Source: Zhongshania antarctica
GTDB taxonomy: Bacteria; Pseudomonadota; Gammaproteobacteria; Pseudomonadales; Spongiibacteraceae
Reading direction: 5' to 3'
DNA: 64,000 bases
NCBI RefSeq assembly: GCF_014202945.1
Contig: NZ_JACHHW010000002.1
Location: forward strand, 310,001-374,000
Shown here piece after piece: positions 9,824 through 18,196 of this stretch (its first letter is position 1; each line of letters begins with the position of its first letter). A model generated the notes under the pieces. That model searched no databases. It was not told where the DNA came from and saw only the letters and a program-made list of their open reading frames with translations. The position numbers and the translations under genes were made by a program.

Positions 9824-9997
9824 TTAAATAGATTGCTGTGCCGTATAACGCAGACGATTAGCCCACTTCAGATAACTCATCTCGGTTTCCTGTCGAAGTA
9901 ACCGAGCCAAAGTACGACTGCTGACGCGCTGGCGAACGATTCGTAAAATCCCAATTGCGGAATTCAAATTAGCTAGCGCGGCACCACAAAACAGTCA
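9824..9997 (-). pseudogene. Remnant of an AraC-family regulator C-terminus
   Basis: On the minus strand about 55 codons with no start codon read as the second helix-turn-helix of an AraC regulator: RQRVSSRTLARLLRQETEM, then SYLKWANRLRY, ending at a TAA at 9824. The pattern vSsRTLaRlLrqEtemSylkWanrLR is typical of the family. A TGA closes the frame upstream, and the N-terminal ~250 residues are missing. I read it as a decayed regulator fragment. It could also be a stray end of a gene moved elsewhere. Confidence 0.6.
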
Positions 9998-10023
9998 TTC
10001 GCGCTAACAACTCTTTTATTGAT

Positions 10024-10662
10024 CTACCTTGGCAATAGCAGCCAAACCTTCTCTAAGGCAGGGCACTTGCCTTTCAACCCACCGGCCACAGCGTCGCTAC
10101 TGAGTAATTTCACGTGATACGCCGCTTGATAATGGCTTGCCAATTCAGCATCGCTAATTGAAAACGGTGGCCCTGCCTGCGCGGTTTGGTCGTAGTCATA
10201 ATTAATTAATAACTGAGGCGCGGTGTGCGTTATTGCTTTTAGCAGCGTGGTGTAGGCCGCTCGCAGAGTATCTGGCAAGGCAACTAAGGCTGCGCGGTCG
10301 TAGATGGCGTCTACCGGACCAAGTAATTCTGAATTTAGCGCAAAAATATCGCCAACAAAGATATCCAAATGGTGGGCCTGATAACGCTGCACTCCACCAA
10401 GCTCAGATCGCGTTGGCGTAAGACCCAGCTCAGAAAATAATTCTTCGGCGGCGATGGTGCTTAGCTCGGCACCCGCCACGCGATAGCCCTGGTTCAGCAG
10501 CCAGCCAATATCCAGCGTTTTTCCGCACAGTGGTAAAAACACCCTCGCATTATTCGCGAGGCCCAGCTGATCAAAATAGCTTAGCAATAAGGGATTAGGC
10601 GTCGCCGCGTGAAATGCAATGTCGTTGCTCTCCCATTTTTTATGCCAAAATTTCTCGTCCAT
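10024..10662 (-). CDS. tpm: Thiopurine S-methyltransferase family protein
   Basis: The 212-residue SAM-dependent methyltransferase matches bacterial TPMT: FWHKKWESNDIAFH at the N-terminus, PLCGKTLDIGWLLNQGYRVAG as the SAM loop, and DAIYDRAALVALP. Bacterial homologues methylate thiopurines and selenium or tellurium oxyanion derivatives. It is a single-gene unit, apparently behind the DUF1275 gene on the same strand. Confidence 0.93.
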   Translation of the reverse strand: MDEKFWHKKWESNDIAFHAATPNPLLLSYFDQLGLANNARVFLPLCGKTLDIGWLLNQGYRVAGAELSTIAAEELFSELGLTPTRSELGGVQRYQAHHLDIFVGDIFALNSELLGPVDAIYDRAALVALPDTLRAAYTTLLKAITHTAPQLLINYDYDQTAQAGPPFSISDAELASHYQAAYHVKLLSSDAVAGGLKGKCPALEKVWLLLPR

Positions 10663-10701
10663 ATTCTCCCCCCTGCTTCCTTAATGTCACTAATATTCAG
10701 A

Positions 10702-11379
10702 TTACGATGCACGTAATTTTTGCAGCGCAGCAACACGATAAATTCGGTAGCCGAGAGCCAGTATTAAACACATCCCTGCCGGTAAACCGAGGGCGAAAAA
10801 CTGCCACTGGCTGAACAAATAAGCGCCGAGTGCGCCGCCGAGAATAAAACCAAAAATAATTAAGATAAAAAGTAGTGCCTTGCGCCGATCGAAGCCGGCG
10901 CCTCGCAATTTCGCGCCTAACATTAAGCCTAAGTCGGTAAAAATTCCCGTGACGTGAGTCGTTCGCACCACGGCACCGCTATAGGTTGAAACTAACGCAT
11001 TTTGCAAGCCACACGCGGCAGACGCAGTGTAATGACCCAGCAATGAACCGTTATTAAGAAAATAAATTGAGAGCAGTAGCAAGCTCCCCTCTAGCACCAA
11101 CAAGGAGTCGTAATGCCGACCTAATTTTAGGGCGCCGCTAGACAGAAAAAGCCCAGAAATAGCAGCGCCACAAAGAAAGCTGAGCAAGACCCCTAGCAAG
11201 TGCATGGCATTGTTAAACGTGCCACTGGCTAAACCAGTGCCCAGCAATGTTGCCGTTCCAGAAAGATGGGAAATTGACTGGTGCTGAAACCCCATAAGGC
11301 CGACGGCATTCACATTTCCAGCCACAAACGCCAGAACAAAAGCCCCGTACTCCACCCACCGAGGTAGTTTGGAAATCAT
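10702..11379 (-). CDS. DUF1275 (YoaK-like) membrane protein
   Basis: This ~225-residue protein has about six hydrophobic helices and the DUF1275 hallmarks: FVAGNVNAVGLM in helix 1, HLSGTAT and the conserved THVTGIFTDLG. Function is unknown; it is probably an inner-membrane transporter-like protein. ATG at 11379 is preferred, with a GAG 8 nt upstream; GTG at 11385 is the alternative. Confidence 0.87.
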   Translation of the reverse strand: MISKLPRWVEYGAFVLAFVAGNVNAVGLMGFQHQSISHLSGTATLLGTGLASGTFNNAMHLLGVLLSFLCGAAISGLFLSSGALKLGRHYDSLLVLEGSLLLLSIYFLNNGSLLGHYTASAACGLQNALVSTYSGAVVRTTHVTGIFTDLGLMLGAKLRGAGFDRRKALLFILIIFGFILGGALGAYLFSQWQFFALGLPAGMCLILALGYRIYRVAALQKLRAS

Positions 11380-11500
11380 TAGCACATCTCACAACAATAC
11401 TGCGTGACCCAATGTAAAGCGCCGCGCAAACTCTATTTCTAACATACTAATGCGACTCACACTATGCGTCTGTCGCCAGCGTCAAATTCGGCGAGTCGAT

Positions 11501-11641
11501 TTAAGCAACGTTTAAAAAAACTTGCTGGGAGGGCCGCGCTTCAAGCAATTTAAAATAGAAGTTACGACGCTCGGCGGGGTAATTGACGTAGCCGCCTTCG
11601 CAGCTGATGACCGCCGTAATCATTGTTTCTATGTCAGACAT
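11501..11641 (-). pseudogene. Short fragment resembling the N-terminus of a GH108-type muramidase
   Basis: A 46-codon ORF begins MSDIETMITAVISCEGGYVN and continues YPAERRNF. The EGGYVNxPAxR pattern, with its catalytic Glu, is the N-terminal signature of glycoside hydrolase 108 lysozymes. The rest of that domain (normally 150+ residues) is absent and the sequence diverges after AERR. It is probably a truncated phage-type muramidase remnant, or a coincidental small ORF. It occupies most of the 300-bp gap between its neighbours. Confidence 0.35.
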
Positions 11642-11682
11642 CAGCTTACTCCCTGTAAACAAATACCATAGATGTGCTGGCG

Positions 11683-12003
11683 TTACTCCTTTACCACCTT
11701 ACTCAATTTCTTTAAAAATACGGTGACTTCTCTTTCGGTTTGTTTATCGCCTTTTTCCTGAGCGCTAACTAAACCCTGTTGCCAGGCCGCTTTTGCTTTC
11801 TCGGGTTCGCCAATATGCTGCAGGGCTTTACCGAGCAACTTCCACGCCGCGGAATAGCTCGAGTCGATGCTGACGCACTGCTGGAAATGTTCAATGGCTT
11901 GTTCCGCATTGCCATCATCAAGATACGCCTTGCCGAGCCCAAAGCGCAATATTGCACTGTCATTGCCTTTGGCCAACATTTTTTCTAGTGCGGCGATATT
12001 CAC
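11683..12003 (-). CDS. Small TPR-repeat protein
   Basis: The 106-residue protein holds about two tetratricopeptide repeats (ILRFGLGKAYLDDGNAEQAI and SAAWKLLGKALQHIGEPEKA) and no signal peptide. TPRs mediate protein-protein contacts; the partner is unknown. The start is GTG at 12003. It ends the hem operon, 9 bp after hemY. Confidence 0.82.
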   Translation of the reverse strand: MNIAALEKMLAKGNDSAILRFGLGKAYLDDGNAEQAIEHFQQCVSIDSSYSAAWKLLGKALQHIGEPEKAKAAWQQGLVSAQEKGDKQTEREVTVFLKKLSKVVKE

Positions 12004-12012
12004 TGCGCGCGT

Positions 12013-13239
12013 TTACTCCTTTAATTTGCTTAACGAGGGCTGCGGCAAACTCGGCAGCGACTGTCCTTGCAGCTGCAGGGCTTCTTGCGTAAAACGCTCT
12101 GCCGCAGCAGGCTCATCTAAATTAACCATGAGTCGCCCCAACTCAAAACACACTTCGCTATTAGGGCTGAGCTGATACGCTTGCTCAAAATACTCTCTGG
12201 CCTTACCCCACAGCTCATTGCGCAGCGATAAACGTCCAAGCGTCAATAACAAGACTGCATCATCGCCGTGTTCTTTACGCCACGACTCCGCCGCACTGAG
12301 TTGGCGCGCCACATCGCTACCGGCAATCAGACCATATAATTTTACTAAGTCACTGTGCCAGCTGAGCTTTATAGACTGGCGAAGTAATTTTTCAGCGCTG
12401 GCAGAATCCCCCGCTGCAACGAGCACGCGACAATAGCTTAGCAGCAGACCGTTATCACGATGCCAATTGCGCGGCACGTGCTTCCACCACTGCTGTAATG
12501 CCGCCGTATCACCCTGCTGCGCGGTGTTCTCCAGCTGCCCCATTAAGGCTTCACGCTCTAACTCTGCCAAGCGTTCCTCGCTAATACCGCCGTGCTTGCG
12601 CAAATCCGGAATTAAGGCCAAGAGCGAGTTCCAGTCGCGCAGGCCGATATACACTTTTTTCAGCAGCGTCAGCACCGAGGGATGGCGTTCGGCGTTGCGG
12701 CGGGCCCGCGTTAAGGTCGCAAGCGCCTCTTCAAGACGACCATTTTCCACCTGCATTTCAGCCTGCGTTAAGGCCACCGCAATACTTGCCTTATTGCTGG
12801 TTTGCTCTGCCAACCCCAAATAATGACGACTGCCTGGCGCATCGCCAAGGGCATGGCTGGCCCGAGCGGCAAGCAAGTAATTGATGAGAGGCGTTTCGGT
12901 GTCTTTGGCCGAATCGGTGAGTAATTTGCGCGCTTTGGCCCAATTGCCCTCGATGAAAGCAATCATACCCAAGGTGGTATGACTGCGCCCCCGCACCGCG
13001 CGCCGCACAGTCCAAAAGGAACCAATGCTGTCTGAGACTTTGGCGCCGCGCCGCAAACTCATAAAAATCAGTATCACCAATATCAGGAATACCGTTAACA
13101 CCGCCACGCCAACCCAAATGGTCATTTCGACGGTGGTTTGGCCATACGCGATCAGAATATAGCCCGAATCCTGTTGTATCGCCGCCGCCAAACCCGCAGA
13201 TAGGGCAAGGGCCAGCAGCACCGCAATGAAAATTTTCAT
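12013..13239 (-). CDS. hemY: HemY, heme-operon membrane/TPR protein
   Basis: The 408-residue protein has two N-terminal membrane helices (about residues 3-22 and 40-60), then the HemY_N region (SFWTVRRAVRGRSHTTLG) and several TPR-like repeats. It is the proteobacterial HemY, not the Gram-positive protoporphyrinogen oxidase of the same name; its biochemical role is unsettled. Its ATG overlaps the hemX stop (ATGA). Confidence 0.9.
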   Translation of the reverse strand: MKIFIAVLLALALSAGLAAAIQQDSGYILIAYGQTTVEMTIWVGVAVLTVFLILVILIFMSLRRGAKVSDSIGSFWTVRRAVRGRSHTTLGMIAFIEGNWAKARKLLTDSAKDTETPLINYLLAARASHALGDAPGSRHYLGLAEQTSNKASIAVALTQAEMQVENGRLEEALATLTRARRNAERHPSVLTLLKKVYIGLRDWNSLLALIPDLRKHGGISEERLAELEREALMGQLENTAQQGDTAALQQWWKHVPRNWHRDNGLLLSYCRVLVAAGDSASAEKLLRQSIKLSWHSDLVKLYGLIAGSDVARQLSAAESWRKEHGDDAVLLLTLGRLSLRNELWGKAREYFEQAYQLSPNSEVCFELGRLMVNLDEPAAAERFTQEALQLQGQSLPSLPQPSLSKLKE

Positions 13240-14408
13240 TTACGCGCCTCTTGCTGCCAACGGTGACTCTTTAAATACACTTTTAAGCTACGCAGTGAAC
13301 CAGAGATATCAGCCATCTCTGGGCTGACGGGCATCGCTCGCACCGTGCTAATTTGCTTTAGTAAGCCATCGCGGTGGTCGTCGAGCTGATAATACTCTTG
13401 CAGCCATGCCGCGGCCTTATCCAGCGCCCTCTGATATAAAAGCGGCCGATTTGCCAGCAGCGCCAACTGGGCCTGCTCAAACATTAAGCGCAAGCTAGCC
13501 CGCAACGCCGCTTCCTGCTCTGGAGCCAACTGGGCTTTAAAGTTTTGGTCGTGGTGACGAATGCGAATATAGCTGCGCAACTTGGCCCAGGCATTATCTA
13601 AGCCACTTTGAAGCCGCTGCTGCCATTCTTCAGATGTCTCTTCTACTTCTTCGGCGCTGTAACTTGGCGCCTGATATAACTTCAGCTTTCCGGCTTCGGT
13701 GGCTAGGCCCTGCAGGGTCAAATACACTCCCTCAATGTCGACATCTGCACTGTTTTGCAAGGCGCTAATTTCTTTAGCTAGCTCAGCGCGCACGGGATGC
13801 AAGGCGGCGTCGTCAAGCTCCCGCAATATGGAGTCGGCATTACTCAGTAATTGCGCCGCCGCCCGAGGGTCGTGACTCAATTGCGCACGCTGATTCGCCA
13901 GGCGGAGTAAATACTCCACTTCGGCAAGCAACCAATCTTGGCGGTCGACGGTGGTCAGCGACTGCATTTTGGTTTCCAACTCCTGACTGCGGCGACTAAG
14001 CGCGCTCAATTGACTGCTATTGTCTAGCCGCAATTGTGCCAAGGCTTCGCGCTGTGCGGCGAAGCTCGCCACTAGTTCAGTCTGAGAGGCGCTTAAGGTT
14101 TGCAGCTCGGCTTTTAAGTCGCTGGTTACCGAGGCCTCGGTTTTCGCCAACAGATATTCCTGCTGGTATTGCCACGCCGCTAGCGCCAAAGCTAGTATCG
14201 CAATCAGCAAGGCGAGCAAGGCAATGACCACACCAGAGCGTTTAGGTTTGGCTGCCTTATCTTTTGGCGAGTTTGATTTAGGGGGTGCTGGCGGCGGGGC
14301 CGATTTGGCATCTTGGCTCTTGCTCACCGAAGATTCAGGTGGCACTGGCACCGCTGAGGCCGATTCGGAATTTACGTCTTTTTTATCTTCCGGTTTGTCA
14401 CCGCTCAT
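13236..14408 (-). CDS. hemX: HemX family membrane protein
   Basis: The ~390-residue protein starts with a Lys/Ser/Pro-rich cytoplasmic segment, then one transmembrane helix (about residues 60-80) and a coiled-coil periplasmic part. The conserved WLLAEVEYLLRLANQRAQL motif identifies HemX. The family is often annotated as a uroporphyrinogen-III methyltransferase, but this protein lacks a methyltransferase domain. ATG at 14408 is preferred, with GAGAG upstream. Confidence 0.9.
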   Translation of the reverse strand: MSGDKPEDKKDVNSESASAVPVPPESSVSKSQDAKSAPPPAPPKSNSPKDKAAKPKRSGVVIALLALLIAILALALAAWQYQQEYLLAKTEASVTSDLKAELQTLSASQTELVASFAAQREALAQLRLDNSSQLSALSRRSQELETKMQSLTTVDRQDWLLAEVEYLLRLANQRAQLSHDPRAAAQLLSNADSILRELDDAALHPVRAELAKEISALQNSADVDIEGVYLTLQGLATEAGKLKLYQAPSYSAEEVEETSEEWQQRLQSGLDNAWAKLRSYIRIRHHDQNFKAQLAPEQEAALRASLRLMFEQAQLALLANRPLLYQRALDKAAAWLQEYYQLDDHRDGLLKQISTVRAMPVSPEMADISGSLRSLKVYLKSHRWQQEARK

Positions 14409-14458
14409 TATTTTCTCTCTGCTCAAATTCACTGATTAATAGCATGTTCACGGTCAAT

Positions 14459-15250
14459 TTATTTGTTCACAAAGCCCCTTAAAGCGGCCAAGGTTGCTGC
14501 AGTACCGGCATTTTCGGCTTGTATTACTTGGGTAAAACCCAGCGCTACAGCCAAACTCGCTACCCGTTCGCCGGGCACTAACACCCTGTAGCTCAATGCC
14601 GCGTCTTGCAACAAGGAATGAAAATAGTGCAAGGTCTCGCCACTGTTTACGCAAACAATATTAATGTCCTGCCTGCGCAGTAACGTATGGAATTGCTCGC
14701 GATCTAGCGCCGGACTAAGACGCTGATAACATTCAGCATAGTCTACCTGGGCGCCTCGTGCCGCAAGCTGCTCTGCCAAATACTCACGGCCACCAAGGCC
14801 TCTGACTATAAGTACTTTCTGGCCTTGTAGACGCTGTAAGACTGGGTTAGCCAACAGGCTTTCACTGTTCATCGCGACGTTATCAACTGTGTCAACGTCG
14901 ATCTGCCGCGCAGCTAAGGCCGCCGCAGTAGCTGCACCTATGGCGTGAACCTTCACGCCAACGGGCCACTGGGGCCAAAACTGCTCGATTGCCTCTATTC
15001 CGTAGCTCACCGCGTTCACGCTGATAAAGATTAGATGTTGATAGCAATCTAAGTTCATAAACAACTGTCGGCTGCGCTGCAACTCCGCCTCGTGGTGCGG
15101 CACTGTGAGCGGCGCGATATTAAGCAAGGGCTGGGTTAAGACCTTGGCTCCGGCCGCCGTTAGCGCGGCGACCAATTCAGCGCTGCGCTCTACCGGACGC
15201 GTTACTAAAACCCGTAATCCGGCAAGATCAGGCTGGCTTGCTGTTGCCAT
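14459..15250 (-). CDS. hemD: Uroporphyrinogen-III synthase
   Basis: The 263-residue HemD cyclises hydroxymethylbilane to uroporphyrinogen III. Its sequence is characteristically divergent, but [19 protein letters not shown] at the N-terminus, [10 protein letters not shown] and [17 protein letters not shown] mid-protein support the call. The ATG at 15250 matches the family start; the longer frame runs backwards through hemC. It overlaps hemC by 23 nt. Confidence 0.92.
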   Translation of the reverse strand: MATASQPDLAGLRVLVTRPVERSAELVAALTAAGAKVLTQPLLNIAPLTVPHHEAELQRSRQLFMNLDCYQHLIFISVNAVSYGIEAIEQFWPQWPVGVKVHAIGAATAAALAARQIDVDTVDNVAMNSESLLANPVLQRLQGQKVLIVRGLGGREYLAEQLAARGAQVDYAECYQRLSPALDREQFHTLLRRQDINIVCVNSGETLHYFHSLLQDAALSYRVLVPGERVASLAVALGFTQVIQAENAGTAATLAALRGFVNK

Positions 15251-16178
15251 ACACCGCCTGCAAAATAGCGCCCGCGCCTTGAGCCAGCAAGTCTTCGGCA
15301 ACGGCCACGCCGAGCGCTTCGGCTTGGCTACGTGGTCCCCGCGCCTCTGCGGTAAGAATTTTTCCGCCACTGGGCTCACCTACCAAGGCCCGCAACCAAA
15401 GTTGGTCGGGGTTGCTTGGGTCGGCGATGGCATAGCCCGCAATCGGCACTTGGCAGCCGCCTTCTAGGCGACGATTCATGGCTCTTTCTGCCATAACTTG
15501 CGTTGCACTAACACTGTTGTGCAAGGGCTTTAATAGCGCGTTCACGCGATCGTCAGCAATACGGGTTTCGACACCCACTGCGCCCTGGCCGCAGGCTGGC
15601 AAGCTGGTTTCAACCGACATATACGAGGCAATTCGGGCCTCTAATTTCAGCCTAATTAAACCGGCCGACGCCAAAACGATGGCATCGAACTCGCCTTCGT
15701 CAAGCTTGCGCAAGCGCGTTTGCACATTACCGCGCAAACTAGAAATCTGTAAATCTGGGCGCTGGGCTCGCAGTTGGCACTCCCGGCGCAAACTCGACGT
15801 CCCTACCCGGGCACCCTGAGGCAAAGCTTCAACCGCGCTAAAATGGTTGCTGACAAAGGCATCCCGTGGGTCTTCGCGCTCGCAAATAATGGCCAAGCCC
15901 AAACCTGCGGGGAACTCCATTGGCACATCTTTCATAGAATGCACGGCAATGTCGGCGCGACCTTCGAGCAAAGCTTGCTCAAGCTCCTTCACAAACAGCG
16001 CTTTACCACCAATTTTTGAGAGTGGCGAATCCAGCAACTGGTCGCCACGGGTGGTCATTCCTAATAATTCAACCTGTAAACCGGGATGAGCGGCCTGTAG
16101 TTCGGCTTTAATGAATTCCGCCTGCCATAAGGCCAGCAAACTCTCGCGGGTGGCGATGCGGATAATATTATCGGACAT
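15228..16178 (-). CDS. hemC: Porphobilinogen deaminase (hydroxymethylbilane synthase)
   Basis: The 316-residue enzyme condenses four porphobilinogens. Visible are [18 protein letters not shown] at the N-terminus, [37 protein letters not shown] and the cofactor-attachment Cys in [15 protein letters not shown]. It lies downstream of algR, as in Pseudomonas. Confidence 0.97.
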   Translation of the reverse strand: MSDNIIRIATRESLLALWQAEFIKAELQAAHPGLQVELLGMTTRGDQLLDSPLSKIGGKALFVKELEQALLEGRADIAVHSMKDVPMEFPAGLGLAIICEREDPRDAFVSNHFSAVEALPQGARVGTSSLRRECQLRAQRPDLQISSLRGNVQTRLRKLDEGEFDAIVLASAGLIRLKLEARIASYMSVETSLPACGQGAVGVETRIADDRVNALLKPLHNSVSATQVMAERAMNRRLEGGCQVPIAGYAIADPSNPDQLWLRALVGEPSGGKILTAEARGPRSQAEALGVAVAEDLLAQGAGAILQAVYGNSKPA

Positions 16179-16281
16179 AAGTCATTCCGTAAGACAAAGT
16201 AGATCACCATGATACGCCAGCGACGGCGCCGACAAAACCATTAAGGCCGCCAGACGCGGCGGCAACGGCAATAATAGAAAC

Positions 16282-17028
16282 CTAGGATTTTTTATTTAGG
16301 CGCGCTCGCAGCGCAGGCAAATGGCGACGACTAATCTGCGGGCCTTCCGCCATGCCGTGTAAACGCACTCGGTAGGCGGCAACGCCGACTCGCTCAATAC
16401 CCTGTAAATACGCCAGCGAGACCAAGGCATTGCGGTGCACGCGCACAAACTGCTCACTAAATTCGTCTTCGAGCTCCTTGAGGCTTTCATCTAGCAACGA
16501 CTCCCCTTCAGGGTGAACCGCACTGACGTATTTATTGTCCGCATAAAAATAGCGCACGGCAGATACCGGCAACAGGCTCATACCTTGAGCGCTATTAACA
16601 CAAAGTTGCTGACGCGGGCCGCGATCATGATCCTCGGCAGTCATTGTTGCCAAGGCCGATAGCTGCGCTTGATTTAAGCGTGACAAACGAGAAAATACGG
16701 CGGCGAGCTTGTCGCGCTGTATCGGTTTAAGTAAATAACCCAAGGCATGTGTTTCAAAGGCCGCCACCGCGTACTCGTCGTAGGCGGTACAAAACACCAC
16801 AGCGGGGGCGGGCTCATATTCACCGAGCCGCTTGGCCAACTCAATACCGCTCATGCCGGGCATCGAGATATCGAGCAACAGCACATCTGGACGACAGCGC
16901 TCAAATTCACTGAGTGCTTGCTCGGCATTTGCGGCTTCACCAACCACCACAATATCGTCTAATTCAGCCAATAAGCGCGCGGCACGCTGGCGTGCCAAGG
17001 GCTCGTCATCAACCAGCAGTACTCTCAC
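16282..17028 (-). CDS. algR: LytTR response regulator, AlgR-like
   Basis: The 248-residue regulator has an N-terminal receiver domain (LLVDDEPLARQRAARLL; phosphoacceptor Asp in VLLLDISMPGMSG; Lys in LLKPI) and a C-terminal LytTR DNA-binding domain (VRYFYADNKYVSAV, FVRVHRNALVSLAYL). In Pseudomonas, AlgR controls alginate and, through fimU-pilVWXY1Y2E, type IV pili. The start is GTG and overlaps algZ by 4 nt. Confidence 0.93.
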   Translation of the reverse strand: MRVLLVDDEPLARQRAARLLAELDDIVVVGEAANAEQALSEFERCRPDVLLLDISMPGMSGIELAKRLGEYEPAPAVVFCTAYDEYAVAAFETHALGYLLKPIQRDKLAAVFSRLSRLNQAQLSALATMTAEDHDRGPRQQLCVNSAQGMSLLPVSAVRYFYADNKYVSAVHPEGESLLDESLKELEDEFSEQFVRVHRNALVSLAYLQGIERVGVAAYRVRLHGMAEGPQISRRHLPALRARLNKKS

Positions 17029-18104
17029 CGCGCCATCGCCCTGCGCTCATAAGCTAAAGGAAATGACGCGTGGGCCCGATACTGGCTGCCGTCTCGACTG
17101 GCGCCAAATTTTGCGCGGTCGCCAAACAGGGTTTGCAAACGCAGCCGTATATTTTCATTCGCCATGCCATTGCCCGCAGGCGCATCCGCATTGGTGGGCA
17201 ATGGATTGCTAATATCAATTTCCACCATTTCGCCTTTTAAACTCGCGCGCACTACTACTGTGCCACCGGCAGGTAACTGCTGCACGCCATGCAAAATGGC
17301 GTTCTCTAGCAACGGTTGCAAGAGCAGTGAGGGCACCAGTACTTTGTCGCCAAGCTCCGCTTGCTGCCAATCTACTTTTAGCCGGTCACCCAATCTGGCA
17401 TTTTCAATGCGCAGATAGCGCTCACACAAATCGCGTTCTTCGACCCAGGGCACCATGCTCATGCCGCCCTGTAAATTCGCCCTAAACAATGCCGCTAAAT
17501 CTTCGACAGCCTGTTCGGCCTTCACCGGCTCAGTACTAATCAAACTACTAATGCTATTAAGAGTATTGAACAGAAAATGCGGGCGAATCCGCGAGTGCAG
17601 GGCGTCAAGACGGGCATGTAAAATGCTTTGTTCGCGCAATCGAAATTGCAGGCTGAGGTAGGCGTAACGCATACCCACGCCAAGCAATAGGCTCGCCACC
17701 GCCAGCGTGTCGGCAATCTGCCAAAAATTGATATTCCAAGCTTCGCCTTGCATCACGCCACTGGCCAACCACTGCGCGGCCACCGTCACAATCACAACCC
17801 AGCAAAGACCAATGACAAAACTGATGCCCGCCGTATATGCCGTGCTCGTGCGCTGAAACAGCGGTTTGCACCAGGTCAAAATCGTCGCCGCACCCAGCAA
17901 ACACCAAATAATGTACATGCCAGACATGCCCAGCAGATACCAGTCAAAATGCTGCAAACCCGATTTGAGAATGGTCAAAGAAAGAGACAATAGCACTGCT
18001 AACAATACAATCAGCAATAGCGCTTGGGGGCTAAGAAGGTCGCCAATAAAAGAAATTCGGCTAATTCGGTAATCCAGTGGTTTATCCGCTTCGCGTCGTT
18101 GCAC
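17025..18104 (-). CDS. algZ: LytS-family sensor histidine kinase, AlgZ/FimS-like
   Basis: The 359-residue protein has about four transmembrane helices in the first half, then a His_kinase domain with the phosphoacceptor His in RIRPHFLFNTLNSISSL. A degenerate ATPase region follows (LLQPLLENAILHG; GNGMANENIRLRL). It is the partner kinase of AlgR; the pair links surface sensing to pilus gene expression in Pseudomonas. Adjacency to argH is conserved except for the inserted gene at 18197-19831. Confidence 0.92.
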   Translation of the reverse strand: MQRREADKPLDYRISRISFIGDLLSPQALLLIVLLAVLLSLSLTILKSGLQHFDWYLLGMSGMYIIWCLLGAATILTWCKPLFQRTSTAYTAGISFVIGLCWVVIVTVAAQWLASGVMQGEAWNINFWQIADTLAVASLLLGVGMRYAYLSLQFRLREQSILHARLDALHSRIRPHFLFNTLNSISSLISTEPVKAEQAVEDLAALFRANLQGGMSMVPWVEERDLCERYLRIENARLGDRLKVDWQQAELGDKVLVPSLLLQPLLENAILHGVQQLPAGGTVVVRASLKGEMVEIDISNPLPTNADAPAGNGMANENIRLRLQTLFGDRAKFGASRDGSQYRAHASFPLAYERRAMAR

Positions 18105-18196
18105 AGTGCCTGCCTATGTCAAAAATTAAGCTTAGTAAGCTCTGAGCATAGCAGGCAAAACGCGGAGCGCATATTCAAAAAAGAGTGCGGATACAA

